Assembly (NCBI GenBank): GCA_035936835.1 | Contig: DASYVT010000023.1 | Location: forward strand, 1 to 64,000 | DNA length: 64,000 nucleotides | Reading direction: 5' to 3' | Origin: Candidatus Methylomirabilota bacterium | GTDB lineage: Bacteria; Methylomirabilota; Methylomirabilia; Rokubacteriales; CSP1-6 | In this document: positions 42,733 through 50,942 of the stretch, one piece after another | Layout: each line of letters begins with the position of its first letter | Numbering within the stretch: the stretch's first letter is position 1 | Notes under the pieces: generated by a model | Told to the model about the DNA's origin: nothing | Database searches by the model: none | Seen by the model: only the letters and a program-made list of their open reading frames with translations | Position numbers and translations under genes: made by a program

Positions 42733-43832
42733 AGCTCGCCGTCATCTGCCGCCCCTTCTCCTTCCACGGCGGCGTCGAAACCTCCACCGCGGGCCTGGTC
42801 AATGCGCTTGTCGAGCGCGGCGGCTACGACGTCGACCTCATCACGTCAGCGGGGCAATTCCCTGTCCCCGGCGTCGGCCACCGCCGGCTCGCGGTTCCGG
42901 GGCAGCCGTCAGTGCTCCGCCAGCTCTGTTTCGCCCTGGCGGCGAAGAGGGCGGTGCGCGCGGGAGCCTACGACGTCGTCCAGAGCCACGAGCGGTGCCT
43001 GGCCCAGGACATCTATCGGGCCGGCGAAGGCTGCCATCGGGCGTACCTCGAGGCCATGGGGCGCGGCGGCCTTCAAGTAAATCCTCAGCATCAGCTTCTC
43101 CTGTGGCTGGAGCGGCGCATCTTCACGCTTCGGAGCGCGCGCCACATCGTGGCGATTTCCGCAAGGGGCAAGGCCGAAGTCGAGCGTCTCTACGGCACGC
43201 CGGCTTCGAGCGTGACCGTCGTCTATAACGGTGTGGACCTGGGCCGCTTCCATCCAGAGAACCGCCTCCGCTGGCGAGCGGAGACTCGGGAGGCGCTGGG
43301 TATTCCGCGGGAAGCGTGGCTGGTTGCGTTCGTCGGCTCCGGCTTCGAGCGCAAGGGCTTAGGACCCCTGATGGAGGCTGTGGCCGCCCTCCGGTCCCGT
43401 GACGTCCGCCTCCTCGTGGCTGGCAAAGGGCGCACCGAGATGTACCGCCGGCTGGAGGCACGGCTCGACCTGCAGGGATCCGTGACCTGGATAGCGCCGC
43501 GTCCCGACGTCGAACGGCTCTATGCCGCCGCCGACGCCGTGGCTCTGCCGGCCCGCTACGAGCCATTCGGGAACGTGCATCTCGAGGCGCTGGCGTCGGG
43601 GGTTCCCGTACTGACCAGCTCACTAACGGGTGGATCTGAGGTCGTGAGCGACGGCGTGAGTGGCGCGGTTACCGCCTCGCTCGAGCCGGCGGATATCGCG
43701 CGAGGCTTGCGGACTATTCGGGACGGCGATGCCGGCCGGTTGGCGGAGGCGGCGAGAGCGTCAGCGGAGCCGTTCACCTATGCGGCGCAGGTCGAAGGGC
43801 TCGAACGAATCTACCGCCTGCTCAAGGCCTGA
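42729..43832 (+). CDS. GT4-family glycosyltransferase 5, WaaG-like
   Basis: The 367-residue protein resembles WaaG-type LPS core transferases: FHGGVETSTAGLVNALVERG, QSHERCLAQDIYRAGEGCHRAYLE, VYNGVDLGRFHPENR, FVGSGFERKGLGPLMEAV and a canonical E-x7-E in YEPFGNVHLEALASGVPVL. WaaG adds the first glucose to heptose II in enterobacteria; here the sugar is a guess. It ends the tightly packed series, followed by a 69-base gap with a promoter. Confidence 0.87.
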   Translation: MKLAVICRPFSFHGGVETSTAGLVNALVERGGYDVDLITSAGQFPVPGVGHRRLAVPGQPSVLRQLCFALAAKRAVRAGAYDVVQSHERCLAQDIYRAGEGCHRAYLEAMGRGGLQVNPQHQLLLWLERRIFTLRSARHIVAISARGKAEVERLYGTPASSVTVVYNGVDLGRFHPENRLRWRAETREALGIPREAWLVAFVGSGFERKGLGPLMEAVAALRSRDVRLLVAGKGRTEMYRRLEARLDLQGSVTWIAPRPDVERLYAAADAVALPARYEPFGNVHLEALASGVPVLTSSLTGGSEVVSDGVSGAVTASLEPADIARGLRTIRDGDAGRLAEAARASAEPFTYAAQVEGLERIYRLLKA

Positions 43833-43866
43833 CGGGGTTCCTCGACTCAGTAAACAGGGATTTTCA

Positions 43867-43901
43867 TTGATCAATCCGGGCCGGGGCATTACACTGCCCT
43901 C
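43867..43901 (+). promoter_or_regulatory. Candidate promoter giving a leaderless gmhB transcript
   Basis: TTGATC (43867-43872) and TACACT (43890-43895) are separated by exactly 17 bases, each matching sigma-70 consensus at four of six positions. The -10 ends six bases before the gmhB ATG (43902), so transcription would begin at the A of the start codon. No Shine-Dalgarno sequence precedes this ATG, which agrees with leaderless translation. Confidence 0.5.
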
Positions 43902-44507
43902 ATGTCCCCGGCGTCCACTGGCCGTTCCGCCGTGTTCATGGACCGTGACGGTTGTCTGATCGAAGAGGCGGGGTATATCAATCACCCCAGCCGGGTACGC
44001 ATGCTGCCGAGATCGCCCGCCGCTGTGGCCCGCCTCAATCGGGCAGGGATCGCTGCGGTGATGGCGACCAACCAGGCCGGCATTGCGCGAGACTATTTTT
44101 CGAAAGAGACACTCGACGCGGTCAACGCCGAGGTTGAGCGCCAGCTGGGCGACCAGGGAGCGCGGCTCGACGCGCTCTATGTCTGCACCCATCATCCGAC
44201 AGCCGGGCAGCCACCATTCCGCCTTGAGTGCGAGTGCCGGAAGCCCAAGCCGGGGCTCCTGCTCCGCGCGGCAGCGGAAATGGGTCTGGATCTATCCCGG
44301 TCGGTGATGATCGGCGACAAGCCGTCGGATGTCGCGGCCGGTCAAGCGGCGGGCGTGGCGACGGTCCTCGTGCTCACGGGGTACGGCCGTGGGGAATGGG
44401 AGAATCGGCGGCACGAGTGGACGCTCGGGCCCGACCACGTGGCCGAGGATCTCTTCGACGCCGTCCTATGGGCGCTGGGGAGACTGGACATGTCATGTTC
44501 CCGGTGA
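43902..44507 (+). CDS. gmhB: D-glycero-D-manno-heptose-1,7-bisphosphate 7-phosphatase
   Basis: GmhB removes the 7-phosphate during ADP-heptose synthesis. The 201-residue HAD-family protein has the nucleophile motif FMDRDGCLIEE, TNQAGIARDYF, the zinc-binding segment CTHHPTAGQPPF followed by CECRKPKPG, and the MIGDKPSDVAAGQAAG acid motif. This matches GmhB rather than histidinol-phosphatase given its neighbours. It overlaps the kinase gene by 13 bases. gmhA and hldD are not in the window. Confidence 0.94.
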   Translation: MSPASTGRSAVFMDRDGCLIEEAGYINHPSRVRMLPRSPAAVARLNRAGIAAVMATNQAGIARDYFSKETLDAVNAEVERQLGDQGARLDALYVCTHHPTAGQPPFRLECECRKPKPGLLLRAAAEMGLDLSRSVMIGDKPSDVAAGQAAGVATVLVLTGYGRGEWENRRHEWTLGPDHVAEDLFDAVLWALGRLDMSCSR

Positions 44508-45511
44508 AGAGGCTCCGCGCGCTCATCACGGGATTCACCGGCAAGAGGATCGTCGTCGTCGGCGACCTCATCGCCGACGAATACCTCTACGGCAAGCCCG
44601 CGCGCATCTCCCGGGAGGCGCCCGTCCTCATCCTCCGCTTCACGGACGGCGAGGTTCGCCTGGGCGGCGCCGCGAATGCCGCTCACAATGTCCGTGCCCT
44701 CGGGGCGACGTCCCTGCCCGTAGGCGTCCTAGGCAGAGACCCGGCGGGAGACGAAGTCCTGCGGCTCTTCGGCGAAGCCGGGATCTCATCCGAGGGCGTC
44801 AGCAGGGCCGCGGGGCGCTTGACCCCGGTGAAGACGCGCATCATGGCAGGCGGCTACGAGTCCACGCGCCAGCAGGTCGTCAGGCTGGACCGCGAGCCCG
44901 AGCCCAGCCTGCCGGGCGATGTCGAGGCGCGGCTGATCGCCGCCGTGCAGGCGGTCGGGAGCGGAGCCGACGCCTTCCTCGTCTCCGATTACGGCTACGG
45001 CACCGTCACGGCGGGGGTTTTCGAGGCCGTCCTCGAGACGGCCCGCCGGCGCCGCGCCATCGTGGCTGTGGACAGCCGCTATGACCTGCCGCGCTTCCGG
45101 GGCGCGACCGCGGCGACTCCAAACGAGCCCGAGGTCGAGGCGCTGGCGGGGACCGAGCTGGGGGACGACAGCGCTCTCGAGAAGGCCGGGCGCGTGGTGC
45201 TCGAGCGGCTCGATTCGCGCTATCTCCTGGTCACGCGCGGCAACCGGGGCATGGCGCTGCTCGAGCGCGAGGGTCCCGTGACGTTCATGCCGATTCACGG
45301 GAGCGACCAGATCGCCGACGTGACCGGCGCGGGAGACACCGTGATCAGCGCCTTTACCGTCGCGCTCGCCGCAGGCGCAGGCGCGGTCGAGGCCGCGTGG
45401 CTCGCCAACGTGGCCGGCGGCGTGGTGGTGATGAAGCGAGGCACGGCGACGGTCTCCCCGCAGCAGCTTTCCGAGTCGCTTGGCGACGATGGCGCCGCTG
45501 CTCGGCGTTGA
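44495..45511 (+). CDS. hldA: D-glycero-beta-D-manno-heptose-7-phosphate kinase (HldE domain I as a separate gene)
   Basis: The 338-residue PfkB/ribokinase-family protein phosphorylates heptose 7-phosphate at C1. It has VVGDLIADEYLYGKPARISREAPV, VRLGGAANAAHNVRALG, VSDYGYGTVT and the anion-hole motif DVTGAGDTVISAFTVALAAG. In E. coli this domain is fused to the adenylyltransferase; here the two are separate genes overlapping by 23 bases. The start is ATG 44495. Confidence 0.94.
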   Translation: MFPVKRLRALITGFTGKRIVVVGDLIADEYLYGKPARISREAPVLILRFTDGEVRLGGAANAAHNVRALGATSLPVGVLGRDPAGDEVLRLFGEAGISSEGVSRAAGRLTPVKTRIMAGGYESTRQQVVRLDREPEPSLPGDVEARLIAAVQAVGSGADAFLVSDYGYGTVTAGVFEAVLETARRRRAIVAVDSRYDLPRFRGATAATPNEPEVEALAGTELGDDSALEKAGRVVLERLDSRYLLVTRGNRGMALLEREGPVTFMPIHGSDQIADVTGAGDTVISAFTVALAAGAGAVEAAWLANVAGGVVVMKRGTATVSPQQLSESLGDDGAAARR

Positions 45512-45998
45512 CGAGGCGGCCCGTCTTGCCGAGGGCTGGCGGCGCCAGGGCAAGCGGCTGGTCCTGGCCAACGGCTGCTTCGATCTCCTCCACGTCGGCC
45601 ACGTGCGCTACCTCAGCGAGGCCCGCGCGCTCGGCGATGCCCTCCTGGTCGGGGTCAACGGGGACATTTCCGTGCGCCGGCTCAAGGGGCCGGGGCGGCC
45701 CATCATGACGGCCACCGAGCGCGCGGAGATCGTCGGCGCGCTGAGGTCCGTGGACGGCGTGGTTATCTTCGAGGACGACACAGCTGAAGCTCTCGTGGCG
45801 AGACTCCGGCCCGACGTGCACGCCAAGGGCACCGACTACACGGCGGAGTCCGTGCCGGAACGGAGCGCGGTTCTCTCGGCCGGAGGGCGCGTCGCCATCG
45901 CAGGGGATCCGAAGAGCCACGCCACGCGCGACCTCATCCGGCTCATCTTGGAGAGATTCGGGGAGAGATTCGGAGAGAAGCCCGGGGCGGGGCGATGA
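45489..45998 (+). CDS. hldC: D-glycero-beta-D-manno-heptose 1-phosphate adenylyltransferase (HldE domain II as a separate gene)
   Basis: The 169-residue cytidylyltransferase-like enzyme makes ADP-heptose. It has ANGCFDLLHVGHVRYLSEAR with the HxGH nucleotide motif, VGVNGDISVRRLKGPGRPI, and KGTDYT with SVPERSAVLSAGGRV. The C terminus carries a 12-bp in-frame tandem duplication (45950-45973, ERFGERFG). I prefer ATG 45489 over TTG 45480. It overlaps waaC by four bases. Confidence 0.94.
   Translation: MAPLLGVDEAARLAEGWRRQGKRLVLANGCFDLLHVGHVRYLSEARALGDALLVGVNGDISVRRLKGPGRPIMTATERAEIVGALRSVDGVVIFEDDTAEALVARLRPDVHAKGTDYTAESVPERSAVLSAGGRVAIAGDPKSHATRDLIRLILERFGERFGEKPGAGR
45950..45973 (+). repeat. 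12-bp exact tandem duplication at the 3' end of hldC
   Basis: GGAGAGATTCGG is present twice without mismatch (45950-45961 and 45962-45973), followed by a partial third unit. It encodes RFGERFGEK in the last 15 residues of the adenylyltransferase, beyond the conserved fold. Confidence 0.9.
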
Positions 45999-47026
45999 CG
46001 TCGCGCAGCCCGCGCATCGCGATCATCAAGCTGTCCTCACTGGGCGATGTGGTCCACGCCCTCCCGGTCGCGCACGCGCTCAGGCGCGCGCTCCCCTCCG
46101 CGCACCTGACGTGGGTGGTCGAGGCGCGCGAGTACGCGATCCTCCGCGACCACCCCGATCTCGACGCGGTGGTGCCGGTGGACACGCGCCTGTGGCGCAG
46201 GCTCATCTGGCGCCCGGCGGGAGCCCGCCAGGTGCTGGGCAAGGTCGGGCGGCTCCGAGAGAGGATCCGCCGCGCCTCCTTCGACGTGGCCATAGACCTC
46301 CAGGGACTGCTCAAGAGCGGGCTCCTGACAGCCTACACAGGGGCGCCCCTGCGGATAGGCTTCAGCGCGGGCCGGTGCCGCGAGCGCTGGAATGCGCTCT
46401 TCACCAACCGTCGCGTGACGCCCCCCGACTCGGCACGCCATATCGTCGAGCAGTACCTGGCGCTCCTCGCCCCGCTCGGTATTGAACCGGGGCCCGCGGA
46501 GTTCCACGTGCCCGCGCGCGCGGCGGCGGAGCGCCGGATCGAGGAGCTCCTCGTCAAGGAGGGCGTCAAGCCCGGCGACCGGCTGGTCGCGATGAACCCG
46601 GGCGCGGGCCATCCGCAGAAGCGGTGGTCTGTGGGGCGCTTCGGCGCCTTGGCCGAGCGGCTGGCCACTGAAGCGGGCGCGCGTCTCCTGCTGCTCTGGG
46701 GCCCCGACGAGGCGCACATGGCGCGCGAGATTTCCCTGGCGCTGCCGGGGCACAGCGCGCTCCTCGCCCCGCCGACGGACCTCGGCGAGCTCGCGGCCCT
46801 CTTGAAGCGCTGCCGGCTGATGATCGCCAATGACACGGGGCCGCTCCACTTGGCGGCGGCGCTTGGGACGCCGTCTCTCGGGCTCTACGGGCCGACCCGC
46901 GCCGAGCGCAACGGCCCCTACGGGAAGCTCTGCCGGGGACTGCAGAGTCCGGACGGCACGATGGCCGGACTCGAGGTCGCGGGAGTCTTCGAGGCCGCGC
47001 GAGGCATGCTCGAGGGCGCGGAGTGA
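45995..47026 (+). CDS. waaC: ADP-heptose:LPS heptosyltransferase I (GT9)
   Basis: WaaC adds the first heptose to Kdo-lipid A. The 343-residue protein has IIKLSSLGDVVHALPVAHALRR, AIDLQGLLKSGLLTAYTGA, the NPGAGHPQKRWSVGRFGALAE donor segment and ANDTGPLHLAAALGTPSLGLYGPT. The SSLGD N terminus fits WaaC better than WaaF (NWLGD), so the two GT9 genes in this window divide the two roles. It overlaps its neighbours by four bases. Confidence 0.94.
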   Translation: MTSRSPRIAIIKLSSLGDVVHALPVAHALRRALPSAHLTWVVEAREYAILRDHPDLDAVVPVDTRLWRRLIWRPAGARQVLGKVGRLRERIRRASFDVAIDLQGLLKSGLLTAYTGAPLRIGFSAGRCRERWNALFTNRRVTPPDSARHIVEQYLALLAPLGIEPGPAEFHVPARAAAERRIEELLVKEGVKPGDRLVAMNPGAGHPQKRWSVGRFGALAERLATEAGARLLLLWGPDEAHMAREISLALPGHSALLAPPTDLGELAALLKRCRLMIANDTGPLHLAAALGTPSLGLYGPTRAERNGPYGKLCRGLQSPDGTMAGLEVAGVFEAARGMLEGAE

Positions 47027-47796
47027 ACCGGCTCAGCGTCGCCATCATCGCCTGGAACGAGGAGGAGCGGCTGCGCGCCTGCCTCGAGAGCGTCGCCTGG
47101 GCGGACGAGATCATCGTGATCGACGCCGAGTCCACCGACAAGACCGTCCAGGTCGCGCGCGAGTTCACGGACAAGATCTGGGTGCGGCCGTGGGCCGGCT
47201 TCGCCGCGCAGAAGAACTTCGCGCTCGAACAGGCGACCGGCGAGTGGGTGCTGTCGCTGGACGCCGACGAGCGCGTCCCCCCCGGGCTCCGGGAGCGCAT
47301 CGGCCGCATCGTGCGCGCGAACGGGCCAGCCGACGGCTATTCCATCCCACGGAAGAACGTCTTCTGGGGCGTCTGGGTGCGCCACGGCGGGCTCTATCCG
47401 GACTACCAGCTCCGCCTTTTCCGACGGGACGCCGGGCGCTTTGCGGACAGCGCGGTGCACGAATCGGCCGTGGTCGAGGGCCACGTCGAGCCCCTCGTCG
47501 AGCCGATGCTGCACCACTCGTACCGCGGACTCGAGGATTTCGTCGCGCGCTCGAACCGGTACTCCACGCTTGCGGCCCAGGAGATCGTCAGCCGCGGCGG
47601 ACGGGCGGGACTCGCCGACTTGGCGCTCCGTCCGCTCGGGCGGTTCCTCTCTATGTACGTCCTGAGATTAGGCTTCCTCGACGGCTGGCGCGGCTTCGTG
47701 CTCGCCGTGCTCTACGCCAACTACGTGTTCCTCCGCATGGCGAAGGCCTGGGAAGCGCGCCGGGGCTCGGGACAGGGAGATCCGGGAGCGTCATGA
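47023..47796 (+). CDS. GT2-family glycosyltransferase, WaaE/KdtX-like
   Basis: The 257-residue GT2 enzyme has AIIAWNEEERLRACLESV, IDAESTDKTVQVA, SLDADERVPPGLRERI (the DxD metal motif) and a C-terminal hydrophobic segment near 215-235 that may be membrane-associated. It resembles the WaaE/KdtX group that adds beta-1,4-glucose to heptose I. The donor is inferred from family resemblance only. The start is GTG 47023, overlapping waaC. Confidence 0.87.
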   Translation: MNRLSVAIIAWNEEERLRACLESVAWADEIIVIDAESTDKTVQVAREFTDKIWVRPWAGFAAQKNFALEQATGEWVLSLDADERVPPGLRERIGRIVRANGPADGYSIPRKNVFWGVWVRHGGLYPDYQLRLFRRDAGRFADSAVHESAVVEGHVEPLVEPMLHHSYRGLEDFVARSNRYSTLAAQEIVSRGGRAGLADLALRPLGRFLSMYVLRLGFLDGWRGFVLAVLYANYVFLRMAKAWEARRGSGQGDPGAS

Positions 47797-48785
47797 CCTC
47801 CAAGCAGCGGGTGGTCTCCGGCATGCGCCCCACGGGCAAGCTCCATCTCGGCAACTACCTGGGCGCGCTCGAGAATTGGGTGCGCCTCCAGGACGAGTAC
47901 GACTGTTTCTACTTCGTTGCGAGCTGGCACGCGCTCACGACAGACGCGGAGAACAGCGGCCAGGCGCCGGACAGCACGATCGAGATGCTGGCGGACTGGC
48001 TCGGCGCGGGTCTCGATCCGGAGCGGAGCACGTTCTTCATCCAGTCGCTGGTGCCCGAGCACGCGGAGCTCCATCTCCTGTTCTCCATGGTGACGCCGGT
48101 CGGCTGGCTCGAGCGCGTCCCCACCTACAAGGAAATGGTGGAGCAGCTGGGGATCGCGTCGCCCTCGTACGGGCTACTGGGGTACCCGCTGCTTCAGGCG
48201 TCGGACATCCTCATGTACAAACCGCAATGGGTGCCGGTCGGCATCGACCAGGTGCCGCACGTCGAGCTGACGCGCGAGGTGGCGCGGCGCTTCAACAACA
48301 CGTGGAAGCCGGTCTTCCCGGAGCCCGGGGCCAAGCTGACCCAGATCCCGAAGGTGCCGGGGACTGACGGCCGAAAGATGTCGAAGTCGCTCGGCAACGC
48401 AATTCTATTGTCGGACACGCCCGAGGTGATTACAGCCAAGGTCAAGCCGATGATCACGGATCCCGCCCGGAAGCGGCGGAGTGACCCGGGCAACCCGGAC
48501 CTCTGCCCGGTCTTCGACCTCCACAAGATCTTCACTCCCGAGGCGCCGCGCGAGGCCTGCGCAACCGGCTGCCGGACGGCGGGCATCGGCTGCCTCGACT
48601 GCAAGGCGGTGTTGCTCACCCACATGCTGCCGCCGCTCGCCGGGATTCGTGAGCGGCGCGAGCGCTTCGCGGCCAAGCCGCGCGAGATCGTGGAGATCCT
48701 CCACGAGGGTTCGAAGAAGGCGCGCGAGTTCGCGAAGAAGACCATGGACGAAGTCCGCGCGGTGATCAACCTGGAGCCCAATTGA
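47793..48785 (+). CDS. trpS: Tryptophanyl-tRNA synthetase
   Basis: The 330-residue class I synthetase has the HIGH-like motif PTGKLHLGNYLGAL, the tryptophan-pocket region YPLLQASDILMYKPQWVPVGIDQ and the KMSKS loop GRKMSKSLGN. A Cys-rich segment CATGCRTAGIGCLDCK near the middle of the C-terminal half (residues about 253-268) is seen in a subset of bacterial TrpS. It overlaps the GT2 gene by ATGA and scpA by TTGA. Confidence 0.96.
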   Translation: MTSKQRVVSGMRPTGKLHLGNYLGALENWVRLQDEYDCFYFVASWHALTTDAENSGQAPDSTIEMLADWLGAGLDPERSTFFIQSLVPEHAELHLLFSMVTPVGWLERVPTYKEMVEQLGIASPSYGLLGYPLLQASDILMYKPQWVPVGIDQVPHVELTREVARRFNNTWKPVFPEPGAKLTQIPKVPGTDGRKMSKSLGNAILLSDTPEVITAKVKPMITDPARKRRSDPGNPDLCPVFDLHKIFTPEAPREACATGCRTAGIGCLDCKAVLLTHMLPPLAGIRERRERFAAKPREIVEILHEGSKKAREFAKKTMDEVRAVINLEPN

Positions 48786-49594
48786 GTGCGGACACGGAGA
48801 CGGAGCCGCAGGGCCTGACCGTCAGGGTCGAGTCCTTCGTCGGTCCGCTGGATCTGCTGCTCCACCTCTGCAGGACCAGCGAGGTCGACCTCGCCAACCT
48901 GCCCATCCGCACCATCACCGAGCAGTACCTCGCGCATCTCGAGTCGGTGCAGTTCCAGGACCTCGACACCGCCGGCGCCTTCATGGTCATGGCCGCCACC
49001 CTGATCTACCTCAAGTCCAAGCTCTTGCTGCCGGTCGATCCCGAGGCGCCGCCGGACACCCTCGACGAGGAGGGCGAGCTGCTGCGCCAGGAGCTGGCCG
49101 AGCGGCTGCGCGAGTACGCGCGCGTCAAGGAGCTCGGCGCCTGGCTCGGCGAGCGCGAGGCGGAGCAGGCGCTGCTCTACGGCCGCACCGTCGGCGATCT
49201 GCCGCCGCCCGAGGACGTCCCGCTTGAGGACCTCTCGGTTCATCTCCTGCAGAGGGCCATCACGCGGCTCATCGAGGAGCAGAAGCGCCAGACGCCGCGC
49301 CAGATCGAGCCGAACCCGCTCTCGGTCCTCGAGCGCATGGGCGAGGTCATCGAGCTGCTGCGGCACACGTGGTCCATCCTCTTCTCGTCCGTCGCCGGGC
49401 AAGAGCGCGTCCGCGCCGAGTGGATCGTGACGCTGCTTGCCTTGCTCGAGCTGGTGAGGCTCGGGCAGGCGCGCGCCCACCAGGCCGAGCTGTTCGGGGA
49501 GATCGTCATCGAGTCGGCCTCCCCGACCGATACGGCCTCGGACGTCATCCCGCGCAGCGACGCGTCTACCCATGGAGAGACCACGCATGACTGA
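48782..49594 (+). CDS. scpA: Segregation and condensation protein A
   Basis: ScpA is the kleisin that bridges the two SMC heads. The 270-residue protein has VRVESFVGPLDLLLHLCRTSEVDL at the start, IRTITEQYLAHL, MAATLIYLKSKLLLP, and a C-terminal winged-helix part with FLALLELVRLGQ-like sequence (TLLALLELVRLGQARA). The start is TTG 48782, overlapping the trpS stop as TTGA. Its partner smc is at 7649. Confidence 0.95.
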   Translation: MSADTETEPQGLTVRVESFVGPLDLLLHLCRTSEVDLANLPIRTITEQYLAHLESVQFQDLDTAGAFMVMAATLIYLKSKLLLPVDPEAPPDTLDEEGELLRQELAERLREYARVKELGAWLGEREAEQALLYGRTVGDLPPPEDVPLEDLSVHLLQRAITRLIEEQKRQTPRQIEPNPLSVLERMGEVIELLRHTWSILFSSVAGQERVRAEWIVTLLALLELVRLGQARAHQAELFGEIVIESASPTDTASDVIPRSDASTHGETTHD

Positions 49595-50228
49595 GCCTAT
49601 CGACGTCCTCGAAGCGCTGCTCTTTGCCTCTGAGGCTCCCGTCGAAGCCGAGCGAATCCAGGAGGTGCTCGACCTTCCCTCCGCGGGCCAGGCTCGCGAG
49701 CTGGTGCGCGTGCTCGGGGAGCGGCTCGACGGGCAGGGCAGGGCGCTCCAGATCATCGAGGTGGGCGGCGGCTTCCGCCTGGTGACGCGGCCCGAGGTCG
49801 CGCCCTGGCTCGTGAAGCTGGCCCGCAGCCGGACGCGCTCCCGGTTGTCGCGCTCGTCGCTGGAAACCCTCGCCATCATCGCATACCGCCAGCCGGCGTC
49901 CCGTCCCGACATCGACGCCGTCAGGGGCGTCAACTCTGAAGCGGTCCTCGACAACCTCCTCGACCGCCGCATGGTCCGCATCGCCGGGCGGAAGGACTCG
50001 CCCGGCAGGCCGTTCCTCTACGAGACGACGCGCGACTTTCTGGTCGCCTTCGGCCTGAGAGACCTGGCCGACCTGCCCAAGGTCGAGGGTGATCTCGTGA
50101 TCCCGGAGACCCCGCCAGACGCCGCGGGGGCGGCGGGATCCGGCGACGCCGTGGAGATCTCCCCTGCCACCGATGCGGCTCAGCAAGATCCTGGCCCAGG
50201 CGGGGCTGGCGTCACGCCGCGGGGCTGA
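49587..50228 (+). CDS. scpB: Segregation and condensation protein B
   Basis: ScpB dimers bind ScpA and regulate the SMC ATPase. The 213-residue protein consists of two winged-helix domains, with VLEALLFASEAPV at the start, VGGGFRLVTRPEVAPWL, LSRSSLETLAIIAYRQPASRPDI and the VRGVNSEAVLDNLLDRRMV segment; the last 45 residues are low-complexity. ATG 49587 has GGAGAG just upstream, better than ATG 49572. It overlaps rluB by 56 bases, the largest overlap in the window. Confidence 0.94.
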   Translation: MTEPIDVLEALLFASEAPVEAERIQEVLDLPSAGQARELVRVLGERLDGQGRALQIIEVGGGFRLVTRPEVAPWLVKLARSRTRSRLSRSSLETLAIIAYRQPASRPDIDAVRGVNSEAVLDNLLDRRMVRIAGRKDSPGRPFLYETTRDFLVAFGLRDLADLPKVEGDLVIPETPPDAAGAAGSGDAVEISPATDAAQQDPGPGGAGVTPRG

Positions 50229-50922
50229 GGCGCTGCTCGAGGCCGGCCGCGTCACCGTCAACGGAACGGTGCGGCTCGAGCCCGGTGCCCAGGCGGACCC
50301 CGCGACCGATCTCATCGCCCTCGACGGCCGCCCGGTCGGCGCGCGCGAGGCGTACGCATACGTGCTGCTCCACAAGCCGCGCGGCTACGTCACGAGCCTC
50401 CATGACCCCGAAGGCCGCCCGGTGGTGATGGATCTCCTGCCGCGGGAGACGCCCAGGCTCTTCCCCGTCGGGCGGCTCGACTACGACGCCGAGGGCCTCC
50501 TGCTCCTCACAAACGACGGCGAGCTGACCAACCGGCTGCTGCATCCGCGCTACGAGATCCCCCGCGTCTACGAGGCCGAGGTGGAGCGCCACGTCGGGCC
50601 GGGCGACCTCGAGCGGTGGCGGCGCGGCGTACTTCTGCCGGACGGTCCGGCGCTGCCCTCGGCCGTCCGAATCCTCAGGCGCGGGAAGGCGAGCACGTGG
50701 CTCAGCGTGACGTTCAAGGAAGGGCGCTACCGCGAGGTGAAGCGCTACTGCAAGGCCCTCGGCCACCCCGTGATGCGTCTGCGCCGCGTCCAGTTCGGCC
50801 CGCTGCGTCTGGGGGCGCTCCCGTTGGGGCAGACGCGTGCCCTGACCCCAGCCGAGCTCGATGCGCTGCGGAACTTGCGCCACCAAGGCGCTTCGCCTAT
50901 ACTACCCAGGATTCGCCGATAG
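50173..50922 (+). CDS. rluB: Ribosomal large subunit pseudouridine synthase, RluB/RsuA family
   Basis: RluB isomerises a uridine in 23S rRNA helix 89 (E. coli U2605). The 249-residue protein has an S4 domain at 2-55 (RLSKILAQAGLASRRGAEALL) and a synthase domain with the catalytic aspartate in GRLDYDAEGLLLLTNDG, plus KEGRYREVKRYCKALGHPV. scpA-scpB-rluB is a conserved gene order. The exact target base is inferred from the family. Its 3' end appears to contain the promoter for pheA. Confidence 0.93.
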   Translation: MRLSKILAQAGLASRRGAEALLEAGRVTVNGTVRLEPGAQADPATDLIALDGRPVGAREAYAYVLLHKPRGYVTSLHDPEGRPVVMDLLPRETPRLFPVGRLDYDAEGLLLLTNDGELTNRLLHPRYEIPRVYEAEVERHVGPGDLERWRRGVLLPDGPALPSAVRILRRGKASTWLSVTFKEGRYREVKRYCKALGHPVMRLRRVQFGPLRLGALPLGQTRALTPAELDALRNLRHQGASPILPRIRR

Positions 50923-50936
50923 ATCCGCATCAGGAG
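50875..50936 (+). promoter_or_regulatory. Candidate promoter and RBS for the pheA-hisC-tyrA-aroA operon
   Basis: TTGCGC (50875-50880) and TATACT (50898-50903) are 17 bases apart; the -10 matches consensus at five of six. Both lie inside the last codons of rluB. Transcription would start near 50910, and AGGAG (50932-50936) stands six bases before the pheA ATG. Confidence 0.5.
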
Positions 50937-50942
50937 CCCTTC

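Noticed and set aside
38239-43832. A capsule or secondary-metabolite cluster made of the five glycosyltransferases
   Set aside because: No polymerase, flippase or export gene is present; lipid A, Kdo and heptose genes on both sides indicate LPS core assembly.
44495-45998. hldA/hldC as a broken hldE (frameshift pseudogene)
   Set aside because: Both halves have complete domains, their own starts and a normal 23-base overlap, an arrangement common outside enterobacteria.
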